Assembly: GCF_024171995.1 (NCBI RefSeq)
Contig: NZ_JAMTCT010000005.1
Location: 124,001 to 188,000 of the forward strand
From: Promicromonospora umidemergens
Lineage (GTDB): Bacteria > Actinomycetota > Actinomycetes > Actinomycetales > Cellulomonadaceae
Length of the DNA: 64,000 nucleotides
Reading direction: 5' to 3'
The translations under genes were made by a program, and so were the position numbers. The notes below the pieces were generated by a model. It was not told the origin of the DNA, ran no database searches, and saw nothing but the letters and a program-made list of their open reading frames with translations. Shown here in pieces: positions 32,435 to 40,638 of this stretch (position 1 is its first letter; each line of letters opens with the position of its first letter).

Positions 32435-33514
32435 GCTGCCCGAACCGTGATCGAGCTGGATTCCGTCCGTAAGGCATACGGGGACGGCACCGTAGCTGTC
32501 GAGGAGCTGAGCTTCGCCGTCCGCGAGCACGAGGTGCTCGCGCTGGTCGGCCCGTCGGGCTGCGGCAAGTCCACCACGCTGCGCATGGTCAACCGCCTGG
32601 TGGAGCCGACGTCCGGCCGCATCCTGCTGAACGGCGAGGACGTGACCACCGCCGATCCAGTGGCTCTGCGCCGCCGGATCGGGTATGTGATCCAGAACGT
32701 CGGGCTGTTCCCGCACCGGACCGTCGAGGCGAACATCTCGACGGTACCTGCCCTGCTGGGCTGGGACCGCAAGCGCACGCGGGCGCGCGTCAGCGAGCTC
32801 CTCGACCTGGTGGGTCTGCCAGCCGCGACCTACGCGAAGCGGTACCCGCACGAGCTGTCCGGGGGCGAACGGCAGCGCATCGGCGTCGCCAGGGCCCTGG
32901 CCACCGACCCACCGGTGCTGCTGATGGACGAGCCGTTCGGCGCCGTCGACCCGGAGTTCCGCAGGCATCTGCAGACGGAGTTCGCGCAGATCCAGGCCGA
33001 GACCGGAACCACAGTGATCCTCGTCACGCACGACATCGACGAGGCGGCTCGCCTCGGTGACCGCATCGCCGTGCTGTCGCGCGGCGGACGGCTCGAACAG
33101 GTGGCGAGCCCGCTCGCGGTGCTGGCGCACCCGGCGTCGGACCGGGTGCGGGACTTCATCGGCGACGGGTCCGCCTCGCGCATGCTCGCTCTCGCCCAGG
33201 TGCAGGCGAACGATCTGGAGAGCGCGGACCGGATAGTCCAGCCGGCTCCGGCCCCCGTGCGGCTCGGCGCACGGCTCACCGACGCGTTCGAGGCGGTGGC
33301 GGCGCTGCCGGGCTCGGCGATGGGCCGCGTGCCGGTCGTCGGCGAGTCGGGCAGCATCTTCGGGTCGCTCACCGCTGACGGGATCCTCGGCGCGCTGCGG
33401 CGGGCCGCGGACGCCGCGGCGGCCGACCCGGGCGCCGCGATCGCCCAGGACGCGAGAGAAGACGCGACGGAGGACGCCGTACAGGACGAGCCCGGCCGCG
33501 AACCGGCAGTGTGA
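32432..33514 (+). CDS. Osmoprotectant ABC transporter ATPase
   Basis: The 360-aa ATPase has Walker A GPSGCGKSTTLRMVNRL, Q-loop VIQNVGLFPH, signature LSGGERQRIGVARAL, Walker B VLLMDEPFGAVDPEFR and H-loop VTHDIDEA. The IGYVIQNVGLFPHRTVEANI text is typical of the OpuCA/ProV betaine-choline group. The last 130 residues include a CBS-like segment (GRVPVVGESGSIFGSLTADGILGAL) and an acidic Ala-rich tail; the domain usually senses ionic strength. It diverges from its permeases across a perfect palindrome. Confidence 0.92.
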   Translation: MAARTVIELDSVRKAYGDGTVAVEELSFAVREHEVLALVGPSGCGKSTTLRMVNRLVEPTSGRILLNGEDVTTADPVALRRRIGYVIQNVGLFPHRTVEANISTVPALLGWDRKRTRARVSELLDLVGLPAATYAKRYPHELSGGERQRIGVARALATDPPVLLMDEPFGAVDPEFRRHLQTEFAQIQAETGTTVILVTHDIDEAARLGDRIAVLSRGGRLEQVASPLAVLAHPASDRVRDFIGDGSASRMLALAQVQANDLESADRIVQPAPAPVRLGARLTDAFEAVAALPGSAMGRVPVVGESGSIFGSLTADGILGALRRAADAAAADPGAAIAQDAREDATEDAVQDEPGREPAV

Positions 33515-33581
33515 CGGACGCCGCGTCTCGCGGGTGGGCGGGCCGGGACCTCGCGGAAGCGGTCGGCGATAGTCTCGGTGC

Positions 33582-34478
33582 GTGACCAACGCCCGTGTAG
33601 CCCTCGCGACCTGCTCCCAGCTACCCGACCTCCACAAGGACGATGTGCCGCTGATCGCCGCGCTGGCCGAGCGCGGCGTGACCGCCGAGCCCGCGGTGTG
33701 GGACGACCCGGCAGTGGACTGGTCGGCGTACGACCTCGTCCTTGTCCGCTCCACCTGGGACTACTCGCCGCGCCACGACGAGTTCGTCGCGTGGGCACGC
33801 GCCCTGCCCAAGGTGGTCAACTCCGCCGACGTCATCGAGTGGAACACCGACAAGCGGTACCTGCGGGAGCTCGACGCCGCCGGCGTCCCGGTGATCCCGA
33901 CGATCTGGCTCGACCCCGCGCGGCACCTGTCCAAGCGCGCGGTGCACACCCGGATGCCCGCGTTCGGCGACTTCGTCGTCAAGCCGGTCGTGAGCGCGGG
34001 CGCTCGGGACGCCGGCCGGTACCAGCCCGTCTCCGCCGAGTCGCGGGGGCGCGCCATCGCGCACGCCGTCCGGCTGCTCGACGAAGGCCGCTGGGTGATG
34101 ATCCAGCCGTACGTCACCTCCGTGGACACGGCCGGCGAGACCTGCCTGATCTTCATCGACGGTGAGCTCACGCACGCGGTGCGCAAGAACGCGCTGCTCA
34201 CCGGCCCGGCCGAGGACTCGGGGGAGCTGTACGCGGCCGAGGAGATGTCCGCCTTCGAGGCCACGCCGGCGCAGATCGAGGTGGCGCAGCGCGCGCTCGC
34301 CGTGGCCAGGGAGGCGACCGGCTCCGACCTCACCTACGCGCGCGTCGACCTGGTCTCCGGCGACGACGGCGCGCCCATGGTCATCGAGCTGGAGCTCACC
34401 GAGCCGTCGCTCTGGATGAAGTACGGGTCGGGCGTCGAGGACAAGCTCGCCGACGCCGTGGTCAAGCTGCTGGGCTGA
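33582..34478 (+). CDS. ATP-grasp domain protein
   Basis: The 298-aa protein begins ALATCSQLPDLHKDDVPLIAALAERG and contains VLVRSTWDYSPRHDEFVAWA, WNTDKRYLRELDAAGVPVIPTIWL, FVVKPVVSAGARDAGRY (ATP lysine region), WVMIQPYVTSVDTAGETCLIFIDGE and MVIELELTEPSLWM (metal-binding Glu residues). This is the compact ATP-grasp type related to RimK/DcsG-like ligases. It probably joins a carboxylate to an amine or thiol; substrates are unknown. GTG 33582 follows TAGTCT (33570-33575) by six bases, so it is likely leaderless. It is monocistronic. Confidence 0.85.
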   Translation: MTNARVALATCSQLPDLHKDDVPLIAALAERGVTAEPAVWDDPAVDWSAYDLVLVRSTWDYSPRHDEFVAWARALPKVVNSADVIEWNTDKRYLRELDAAGVPVIPTIWLDPARHLSKRAVHTRMPAFGDFVVKPVVSAGARDAGRYQPVSAESRGRAIAHAVRLLDEGRWVMIQPYVTSVDTAGETCLIFIDGELTHAVRKNALLTGPAEDSGELYAAEEMSAFEATPAQIEVAQRALAVAREATGSDLTYARVDLVSGDDGAPMVIELELTEPSLWMKYGSGVEDKLADAVVKLLG

Positions 34479-34568
34479 TTCGCGGGGGTCTCTCCATCGA
34501 ATGGTTGAGACGAGAACCGAACTCTTCGGCGATGCCGGAGGCCCTGCCTGGTTGATGAAGTTGCTGCC

Positions 34569-36671
34569 ATGGCAGAAACACGCGTGCGTGCACGCTTCTC
34601 AGACCGGTTGACCTCCCGCAGGGGTGCGTGGCTCTCGATCGGTATCGCAGTGCTGGTCCTCGTCACGCTGTTCGGTGCGTTCGGTCAGGCGACGGCACCC
34701 ACGGGGAATGACGCCGCCCCGCCCGACTCCGAGTCGGCGCGGGTGAGCGAGCTGCTCGCGCAGTTCCCGGACGCCGACGAGCAGTCGGTGCTCGTCGTCG
34801 CCTCCCGCGCCGACGGCGGCGACCTCACGGACGCCGACATGCAGTCGCTCGACGGGCTGGTGCCGGTGCTCGACGAGCAGACCGGCCTGTCGACGTCGGG
34901 CCCCCTGCCGAGCGAGGACGGAGCGGCTGCCGTGCTGATCGCCCCCGTCACCCTCGGCGCGGACAACGCGGAGACGGCAGACGTCATCACGGACCTGCGG
35001 GCGGAGCTCGCCGCCCACCCCGTGAGCGGGCTGGACCTGCAGGTCACGGGCGGCCCGGCGTTCGGGGCCGACGTGACCTCAGCGTTCGACGGGGCGGACT
35101 TCACGCTCCTCGCCGTCACCGTCCTCATCGTGGCCGTCCTGCTCGTGCTCACGTACCGCTCACCCGTGCTGTGGCTGGTCCCGCTCGTGGTGGTCGCGCT
35201 GGCGGACCGGCTCGCCGGCCTCGTGACGGCGTCGGCCGGGTCGGCACTGGACCTGCAGTTCGACTCGGGCATCATCAGCGTGCTGGTCTTCGGCGCCGGG
35301 ACGAACTACGCGCTGCTGCTGATCTCCCGGTACCGCGAGGAGCTCCTGACGCACGAGGACCACCGCACGGCCCTCGCCGTGGCCTGGCGCAGGACCGCAC
35401 CCGCCATCGTGGCGTCCAACGTGACGGTGGTGCTGTCCCTGCTCACCCTGGTGCTCGCCGTCATCCCCGGTACCAGGGGACTGGGCATCACGTCCGCCGT
35501 CGGCCTCGTGATCGCGCTGGTCGCCGTCCTGCTCGTGCTGCCGCCCGTCCTGGCCGTCTGCGGCCGCAGGGTGTTCTGGCCGTTCGTGCCGAGGCCGGGC
35601 ATCGCAGCCGGCCACGGCAGGGCGTGGCGAGCCGTCGCGGTGCGCGTCGTACGCAGGCCGCTGGTCGCGCTCGGCGCCGGCGCCGTGCTGCTCGCCGTCA
35701 TGGGCACGGGGCTGATCGGCACGTCCGTCGGCCTGGACCAGACCGAGAAGTTCCGGGTCCCGTCCGAGTCGGCCGCGGGCCTCGAGGTGCTCGCCGACCA
35801 CTTCCCGCCCGGCGAGTCCCAGCCGATCTTCGTGGTCGCGAACACCCCGGGCGCCCAGGACGTCGCCGACGTGGCCGCGGGCCTCGACGGCGTCGTGCGG
35901 GCCACCGTGGTCGGGCAGACCGACGACGGCGACCTCAGCAAGATCATGGTGACCGGCCAGTACGCCCCTGGCACCCCGGAAAGTCTCGACCTCGTCGCCC
36001 AGCTGCGCGACCAGGTGGACACCGTTCCAGGGGCCGACGCCCTCGTGGGCGGCGCCATCGCCACCGACCTCGACGCGAGGGCCGGCAACGAGCAGGACCT
36101 CCTGCTCGTGGCGCCGCTCGTGCTCGCCGTGAGCTTCGTGGTGCTGCTCGTGGTCCTGCGGTCCGTCGTGGCGCCCGTCGTCCTGCTGCTGGTCAACGTG
36201 GCCAGCGCGGCGGCGGCGATCGGCGCGGGCGCCTGGCTCAGCCGGATCCTGTTCGACCAGCACGCACTGGACCTGCAGGTGCCGCTCCTGTCCTTCCTGT
36301 TCCTGGTCGCGCTCGGCATCGACTACACGATCTTCCTGGTCCACCGGGCACGGACCGAGGCGGCGGCGCACGGGACACGGGAGGCCATGGTGCGCGCCGT
36401 CGCCGGGACGGGCAGCGTCATCACCAGCGCAGGGATCGTCCTCGCCGGCGTGTTCGCCGCGCTCGGCCTGCTGCCGCTCGTGACACTCGGCCAGCTGGGC
36501 CTGATCGTCGGCATCGGGGTGGTCGTGGACACCCTCGTGGTCCGCACCGTCATCGTGCCCGCACTGTTCAGCCTGTTCGGCGACCGGATCTGGTGGCCTC
36601 GTGCTCCACGGCGGAAAGACGGAGAATCAGCGCATGAGCACCGCGCAGACCACCCCGCACTCGTGGGGTGA
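34569..36671 (+). CDS. MMPL/RND-family membrane transporter
   Basis: The 700-aa protein has 12 predicted helices in two repeats. Helix 1 is WLSIGIAVLVLVTLFGAFG, then an extracellular loop with ARVSELLAQFPDADEQSVLVVASR. The RND core is YALLLISRYREELLTHEDHRTALAVAWRRTAPAIVASNVTVVLSLLTLV. The second half repeats this with FLFLVALGIDYTIFLVHRARTEAAAHGTREAMVRAV. Asp/Tyr pairs such as GIDYTIF drive proton-coupled export in this family. It probably exports lipids or hydrophobic compounds. Its last 38 bases overlap the histidine kinase gene, suggesting cotranscription and regulation by that two-component system. Confidence 0.92.
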   Translation: MAETRVRARFSDRLTSRRGAWLSIGIAVLVLVTLFGAFGQATAPTGNDAAPPDSESARVSELLAQFPDADEQSVLVVASRADGGDLTDADMQSLDGLVPVLDEQTGLSTSGPLPSEDGAAAVLIAPVTLGADNAETADVITDLRAELAAHPVSGLDLQVTGGPAFGADVTSAFDGADFTLLAVTVLIVAVLLVLTYRSPVLWLVPLVVVALADRLAGLVTASAGSALDLQFDSGIISVLVFGAGTNYALLLISRYREELLTHEDHRTALAVAWRRTAPAIVASNVTVVLSLLTLVLAVIPGTRGLGITSAVGLVIALVAVLLVLPPVLAVCGRRVFWPFVPRPGIAAGHGRAWRAVAVRVVRRPLVALGAGAVLLAVMGTGLIGTSVGLDQTEKFRVPSESAAGLEVLADHFPPGESQPIFVVANTPGAQDVADVAAGLDGVVRATVVGQTDDGDLSKIMVTGQYAPGTPESLDLVAQLRDQVDTVPGADALVGGAIATDLDARAGNEQDLLLVAPLVLAVSFVVLLVVLRSVVAPVVLLLVNVASAAAAIGAGAWLSRILFDQHALDLQVPLLSFLFLVALGIDYTIFLVHRARTEAAAHGTREAMVRAVAGTGSVITSAGIVLAGVFAALGLLPLVTLGQLGLIVGIGVVVDTLVVRTVIVPALFSLFGDRIWWPRAPRRKDGESAHEHRADHPALVG

Positions 36672-37893
36672 CACCGGCAGGACGCCGCGGTCGAGGGCGC
36701 CCGCCCTGCGTTCCATGCAGGTCGGCCAGCACGTGATAGCGGCCGTCCTGACCGTCGTCGGCGCCGCACGGGCGATCGCGATGGGCACCCCGATCGCCCC
36801 GGCCCTCGCCGCGGCGGTCGCGGTGATCGTCTGGTACGCCGCAGGCATCACAGCGGCGCCCGGCGTGCGCAGCGCCCGCGCCGCGCGGTGGTGGCTCATC
36901 GGGCTCGCGGTGGTGTGGGTGGCCGCCGTGGCGGTCTCCGAGGAGTTCGTGTGGGTGGCCTTCCTCATCTGGCTGCTCGCCGGGCACCTTCTGCCCCCGT
37001 GGCCGTCCGTCGGTTTCTCCGTCCTCGTCCTCGCCGTCGTCGCGCTCGCCCCGGTCGTGCACGACGGCACGCCCAGCTATGCGGGGTTCTTCGGCCCGCT
37101 GATCGGCGGGGTGTTCGCCCTCGGGATCTCTCGTGGCTACCTGGAGCTGCTGCGCGACGCGCGCGAACGAGAACGGCTCGTCGCCTCGCTGCGGCAGACC
37201 CAGGACGAGATGGCGGCCATCCAGGAGGAGCTCGCGCTCACCCAGCGTCAGTCCGGCGCCGTCGCGGAGCGGACCCGGCTCTCCCGCGACATCCACGACA
37301 CCGTCGCGCAGGGCCTCTCGTCGATCCGCCTGCTCGCGCACGCCGCGGCGGACCGCACGTCCGACGTCGACGCCGGCCGGGCCCTCCAGCAGGTCGAAGG
37401 GCTGGCCGGGGACAACCTCGTGGACGTGCGCCGGATCGTCGCGGCGCTCGCGCCGTCCGAGCTGGAGGACGACGCGCTCGCCGCGGCGCTCCGGCGCATG
37501 CTGGACCGGCTGCGCGCCGAGACCGGCCTCACCGCCGACCTGCGGGTCGACGACACCGTCCCGCCGCTCCCCACGGCAGCCGAGGTGGCGCTCCTGCGCA
37601 CCGCGCAGTCGGCGCTCGCGAACGTCCGCCTGCACGCGGCCGCCGACCGGGTGGTGGTGAGCCTCGTCGACGCCGACGACACGGTGCGGCTCGACATCCT
37701 CGACGACGGGCGTGGGTTCGACGTCGACGCGTGGAACGCCACCGCCGCGACCGGGGGTTCGAGCTACGGCCTGCACTTCATGCGCTCACGGCTGCGGGAG
37801 CTCGGCGGCGGGCTCGACGTCGAGAGCACGCCGGGCGACGGCACGGCACTGTCGGCCTACCTGCCGCTCGGACCGACCCCGAAGGAGATCTGA
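36634..37893 (+). CDS. Sensor histidine kinase, NarL-partner type
   Basis: The 419-aa protein has about six N-terminal membrane helices (residues 33-165) with very short loops, so the signal is probably sensed in the membrane. A coiled coil (about 172-205) leads to the HisKA_3 dimerisation helix, with phospho-acceptor H221 in LSRDIHDTVAQGLSSI. The HATPase ends with LDILDDGRGFD and SYGLHFMRSRLRELGGGLDVEST. ATG 36634 is preceded by GGAGA and lies inside the MMPL 3' end. The response regulator begins at the very next base after its stop. Confidence 0.92.
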   Translation: MSTAQTTPHSWGDTGRTPRSRAPALRSMQVGQHVIAAVLTVVGAARAIAMGTPIAPALAAAVAVIVWYAAGITAAPGVRSARAARWWLIGLAVVWVAAVAVSEEFVWVAFLIWLLAGHLLPPWPSVGFSVLVLAVVALAPVVHDGTPSYAGFFGPLIGGVFALGISRGYLELLRDARERERLVASLRQTQDEMAAIQEELALTQRQSGAVAERTRLSRDIHDTVAQGLSSIRLLAHAAADRTSDVDAGRALQQVEGLAGDNLVDVRRIVAALAPSELEDDALAAALRRMLDRLRAETGLTADLRVDDTVPPLPTAAEVALLRTAQSALANVRLHAAADRVVVSLVDADDTVRLDILDDGRGFDVDAWNATAATGGSSYGLHFMRSRLRELGGGLDVESTPGDGTALSAYLPLGPTPKEI

Positions 37894-38523
37894 ATGGCGG
37901 TCACCGTGCTGCTCGTCGACGACCATCCTGTGGTGCGCACCGGCCTGCGTGCCGTCTTCGACGCGCGCCAGGACGTCACCGTCGTCGGCGAGGCGGCGAC
38001 AGGGGAGGAAGCGGTGCTGCTTGCCGAGCACCTGCACCCCGACGTCGTCCTGTGCGACCTCCGGCTCGGTGAGGGGATGGACGGTGTGACCGCTACCGGA
38101 GCGCTCCGCGCGCTGCGGCCCGCACCCGCCGTCCTCATCCTCACGACGTTCGACCGCGACGCGGACATCCTCGGCGCCATCGAGGCCGGCGCGGCCGGCT
38201 ACCTCCTCAAGGACGTGCCACCGGACACGATCGTCGAGGCGCTCCACACCGCTGCGGCCGGGCAGGTGTTCCTCGCGCCCGATCTCGCGACCCGGGTGAT
38301 GAGCGGGATGCGGCAGCCGAGGCCGCGCCTGACCACGCGCGAGCTCGACGTGCTCGGGCACCTCGTGACGGGAGCGTCGAACAAGGAGATCGCGCGTGCG
38401 CTCTTCGTCACCGAGGCGACCATCAAGAGCCACCTGGTGCACATCTTCACCAAGCTCGACGTCGACAGCCGGGCCCGGGCGATCCACGTGGCCCGGGAGG
38501 CCGGACTGATCCGGGAAGGGTGA
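37894..38523 (+). CDS. LuxR/NarL-type response regulator
   Basis: The 209-aa protein has a receiver domain with acidic pair D9/D10, phospho-acceptor D55 in VVLCDLRLG, Thr in LILTTFDRD and the Lys in YLLKDVPP. The C-terminal GerE helix-turn-helix is LTTRELDVLGHLVTGASNKEIARALFVTEATIKSHLVHIFTKLDV. It is immediately adjacent to the kinase gene. The MMPL transporter upstream is the most likely target. Confidence 0.95.
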   Translation: MAVTVLLVDDHPVVRTGLRAVFDARQDVTVVGEAATGEEAVLLAEHLHPDVVLCDLRLGEGMDGVTATGALRALRPAPAVLILTTFDRDADILGAIEAGAAGYLLKDVPPDTIVEALHTAAAGQVFLAPDLATRVMSGMRQPRPRLTTRELDVLGHLVTGASNKEIARALFVTEATIKSHLVHIFTKLDVDSRARAIHVAREAGLIREG

Positions 38524-38550
38524 TCCCCGGGCTTTACCAAGGTGGACGAG

Positions 38551-38596
38551 AAAGCGGCAGGCCCGGGAGCATTTCTGCTACCTGACCTGCCGCTTT
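38551..38596. terminator. Bidirectional hairpin between response regulator and tRNA-His
   Basis: AAAGCGGCAGG (38551-38561) pairs perfectly with CCTGCCGCTTT (38586-38596), with a 24-nt loop. The AAA/TTT ends give a short U-tract in both directions, fitting termination of both the regulator gene and the convergent tRNA. Confidence 0.8.
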
Positions 38597-38598
38597 GC

Positions 38599-38675
38599 TG
38601 GGGTGAGCGACGGGACTTGAACCCGCGGCCCTCGCGACCACAACGCGATGCTCTACCAGCTGAGCTACGCCCACC
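38599..38675 (-). tRNA. tRNA-His(GTG)
   Basis: Acceptor GTGGGCG (38674-38668) pairs with CGCTCAC (38609-38603). The extra G-1 (38675) faces the C73 discriminator (38602), the hallmark of tRNA-His. Anticodon loop TTGTGGT gives GTG. CCA is encoded (38601-38599). A hairpin follows at 38551-38596. Confidence 0.97.
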
Positions 38676-38745
38676 ATGTCCGCCGATCTGGACCGGCGAC
38701 CGTCGAAAAGCATACATGGTCAGCGGCCCCGGACCGAACTGAAAG

Positions 38746-39381
38746 CTACGGGGCGACCTGCTTGGTGACGGACGTCTCGGCCACACGCTCCGCCGCGGCG
38801 CGCGAGGTCGCGGTGTCGGGGCCGGGCTGGGCCGGGAACAGGACCTCGCGGTAGTAGCGCAGCTCGTCGATCGACTCGAGGATGTCGGCCAGCGCGCGGT
38901 GCCCGCCGCCCTTCTTCGGCGAAGCGAAATAGACGCGCGGGTACCAGCGTCGCGCCAGCTCCTTGATCGACGACACGTCGACGATCCGGTAGTGCAGGTG
39001 CTCCACCAGCGCAGGCATGTGCAGGTCGAGGAACGACTTGTCCGTGCCGACGGAGTTGCCGGCCAGCGGTGCCTTGCGAGGTTCGGGTACCCACTCGCGG
39101 ACGTAGGCCAGGATCTGCTCCTGCGCCTCCTCGAGGGTCAGCCCCCCGTCGAGCTCGTCGAGCAGTCCGGACGTGGTGTGCATGGTGCGCACGAAGTCGT
39201 TCATCTGCGCCAGGGCCTCGGCCGGAGGTTTCACGAGGACATCGACACCGGTGCCAAGGACGTTGAGGTCGGAGTCCGTGACGATAGCCGCGACCTCGAC
39301 GAGCGCGTCAGCACGCAGGTCGAGTCCGGTCATCTCGCAGTCGATCCAGACGATGCGCTCGTTGGGGTTGGGAAGGCTCAC
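38746..39381 (-). CDS. orn: Oligoribonuclease
   Basis: The 211-aa DEDDh 3'-5' exoribonuclease degrades short RNA oligonucleotides to nucleotides. The N-terminus IVWIDCEMTGLDLRADALVEVAAIVTDSDLNVLG holds the first Asp and Glu; LAGNSVGTDKSFLDLHMPALVEHLHYRIVDVSSIKELARRWYP holds the second Asp; GGGHRALADILESIDELRYYREVLF holds the catalytic His and last Asp. The C-terminus is slightly longer than the Escherichia coli enzyme (about 181 aa). It lies next to tRNA-His, an arrangement I recall from other actinobacteria. Confidence 0.95.
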   Translation of the reverse strand: MSLPNPNERIVWIDCEMTGLDLRADALVEVAAIVTDSDLNVLGTGVDVLVKPPAEALAQMNDFVRTMHTTSGLLDELDGGLTLEEAQEQILAYVREWVPEPRKAPLAGNSVGTDKSFLDLHMPALVEHLHYRIVDVSSIKELARRWYPRVYFASPKKGGGHRALADILESIDELRYYREVLFPAQPGPDTATSRAAAERVAETSVTKQVAP

Positions 39382-39480
39382 GCTGCTCAGCCTATTCCGT
39401 CCGGGGCCGAGGGGCTGACGCGGACGGTGCTGCGGGCACCCACCCGACGGCCGAAGCCGGTCGGATCCGTTCCTGAGTCG

Positions 39481-39543
39481 TGTTCAGCAGGCTTGGAGGA
39501 GCTCTGATGACCGGCTTGGCGGTTGCCTGGAGCCTGCTGAACA
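39481..39543. repeat. 13-bp inverted repeat with long loop
   Basis: TGTTCAGCAGGCT (39481-39493) pairs perfectly with 39531-39543, leaving a 37-nt loop. It lies about 100 bp upstream of orn, not between convergent genes. Its role is unknown; it resembles the other long intergenic inverted repeats here. Confidence 0.65.
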
Positions 39544-39553
39544 GGAGTCAGTT

Positions 39554-39607
39554 CCCCCGGGCCGGGCCGGGCCGGGCCGGGCCGGGCCGGCCCGGGCCGG
39601 GCCGGGC
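39554..39607. repeat. CCGGG simple repeat tract
   Basis: About ten 5-bp CCGGG/GGGCC units run in tandem. They probably arose by slippage and can form strong G- or C-rich structures. No coding potential is seen. Together with the inverted repeat at 39481 and the hairpin at 39613 it accounts for most of the gap 39382-39703. Confidence 0.85.
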
Positions 39608-39612
39608 AACAG

Positions 39613-39656
39613 AAAGGCCCTCCCGCAGGGCGACCGGAGTCGTCCGAGGAAGGGCC
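39613..39656 (-). terminator. Hairpin downstream of the 49-aa gene
   Basis: On the minus strand GGCCCT...AGGGCC (39656-39616) forms a stem with internal structure, followed directly by TTTCTGTT. It is placed about 50 bases after the stop of the small gene at 39704, supporting that gene. Confidence 0.7.
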
Positions 39657-39703
39657 AGGATGTTCGACGCCGGAGGTGCTGGGCCGGGCCGATCAGCTGT
39701 CGG

Positions 39704-39853
39704 TCAGATCAGGCGGAGTCGCTTGACGCGCTTGTTGGTGTGGCGCTCGGGGCGCTCACGCAGCGCGCGCTCCTGCGCACCGACGATCTCCGCGCGACGC
39801 GCGATCTCGGCAACCTGGGCGCGGCCGATGTAGTACGCGGTCTGGGCATGCAT
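39704..39853 (-). CDS. 49-aa basic protein of unknown function
   Basis: The small ORF begins MHAQTAYYIGRAQVAEIARR and ends KRVKRLRLI. It has a predicted amphipathic helix and a very basic C-terminus. ATG 39853 follows GGAAGGAA at about nine bases, and a terminator-like hairpin with T-run lies downstream (39613-39656). Codon use is typical for the window. I do not recognise a family. RNA binding or membrane association is a guess from its charge. Confidence 0.65.
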   Translation of the reverse strand: MHAQTAYYIGRAQVAEIARRAEIVGAQERALRERPERHTNKRVKRLRLI

Positions 39854-40089
39854 GTCTGGGGTTCCTTCCGAGGGGTGGGGAGAGAGTGACGGTGCCTGGG
39901 GAGCTCACCGGCCGGGTCGCGGCTGGTGTCCCGCACTGTTTCCGTCGTGTTACATCCTCCCAGATTCCGGAAATCACGCGCAAGGCGGACAGCCGTGATC
40001 TGCGGCACCATTCCGGGCATCGCGGCCTCTCGCGAGACCATTTCCGGTGTTTTGGCTCAGTGCAGTGACGTGGGCCACTGAACGGACGG

Positions 40090-40132
40090 CGCCGAAGCAG
40101 AGCGGGTGCGGTACACGCGCTCTGCTTCGGCG
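40090..40132 (-). terminator. 15-bp perfect hairpin after the 59-aa gene
   Basis: CGCCGAAGCAGAGCG (40090-40104) pairs perfectly with 40118-40132, with a 13-nt loop. It starts about ten bases past the stop of the small gene ending at 40143. Confidence 0.8.
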
Positions 40133-40142
40133 TCCGTGGGGG

Positions 40143-40322
40143 TCATGCCGATCGCGCGCGCAGGGCAGGTGCCTGTGCGCGGCTGTCGTTGCCGTGTGCG
40201 GCGCCGGCCTCGGCCTTGCGTCGCTTCTGCTCCTGACGGAGCGTGCGTGAACGCCGAAATTCCTCGGCGTCGCGGAGGCGGTCCCGGTGAAGGGAGAGCG
40301 CCAGGTCGTACTCGGTATGCAC
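40143..40322 (-). CDS. 59-aa charged protein of unknown function
   Basis: The small ORF from GTG 40322 reads VHTEYDLALSLHRDRLRDAEE, then a highly basic stretch RRSRTLRQEQKRRKAE and a low-complexity tail. Support comes from actinobacterial third-position GC and the strong hairpin directly behind its stop (40090-40132). A longer in-frame reading upstream is arginine-rich and unconvincing. Its size, orientation and helix-then-basic layout resemble the 49-aa gene 300 bp away, though I cannot align them. Confidence 0.5.
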   Translation of the reverse strand: MHTEYDLALSLHRDRLRDAEEFRRSRTLRQEQKRRKAEAGAAHGNDSRAQAPALRARSA

Positions 40323-40592
40323 GTGAGTGCCCTTCGTGACGCTGGAGGTGTCGGTCTCCCGACATGGGTCTGGCCGGACCCTGTCCACCGCCCGGTATGG
40401 GACCGGACGGACGTCACCGCGGTGTGCCCTGAGCCTCCCAGGTAGCACTCGGGCGGCGCACGGCTTTTTCTCGCAGGCCATCGATCTAGTTTCCTTGCGC
40501 AAGTTTCCTTTAGCGTCCTCGTCGCACTGCGCCTACGAGACGAGCCCGCCATCGGCTCCTCGAGCCAGGTGTGATGTCCAGGGAGATCGTTC

Positions 40593-40628
40593 CTGGGGCT
40601 GGGGCTGGGGCTGGGGCTGGGGCCGGGG
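40593..40628 (+). repeat. CTGGGG hexamer repeat, G-quadruplex-prone
   Basis: Five tandem CTGGGG units plus CCGGGG give six runs of four G on the plus strand with two-base loops, an almost ideal intramolecular G-quadruplex sequence. It lies between the 59-aa gene (start 40322) and repeat array 2. The stretch 40323-40592 holds no gene I can support. Confidence 0.85.
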
Positions 40629-40638
40629 TGCGACGGCG

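Noticed and set aside
40057-40365. 102-aa ORF overlapping the 59-aa gene
   Set aside because: It runs across the 15-bp terminator hairpin and has no ribosome site. The 59-aa frame ends just before the hairpin and is the better gene.
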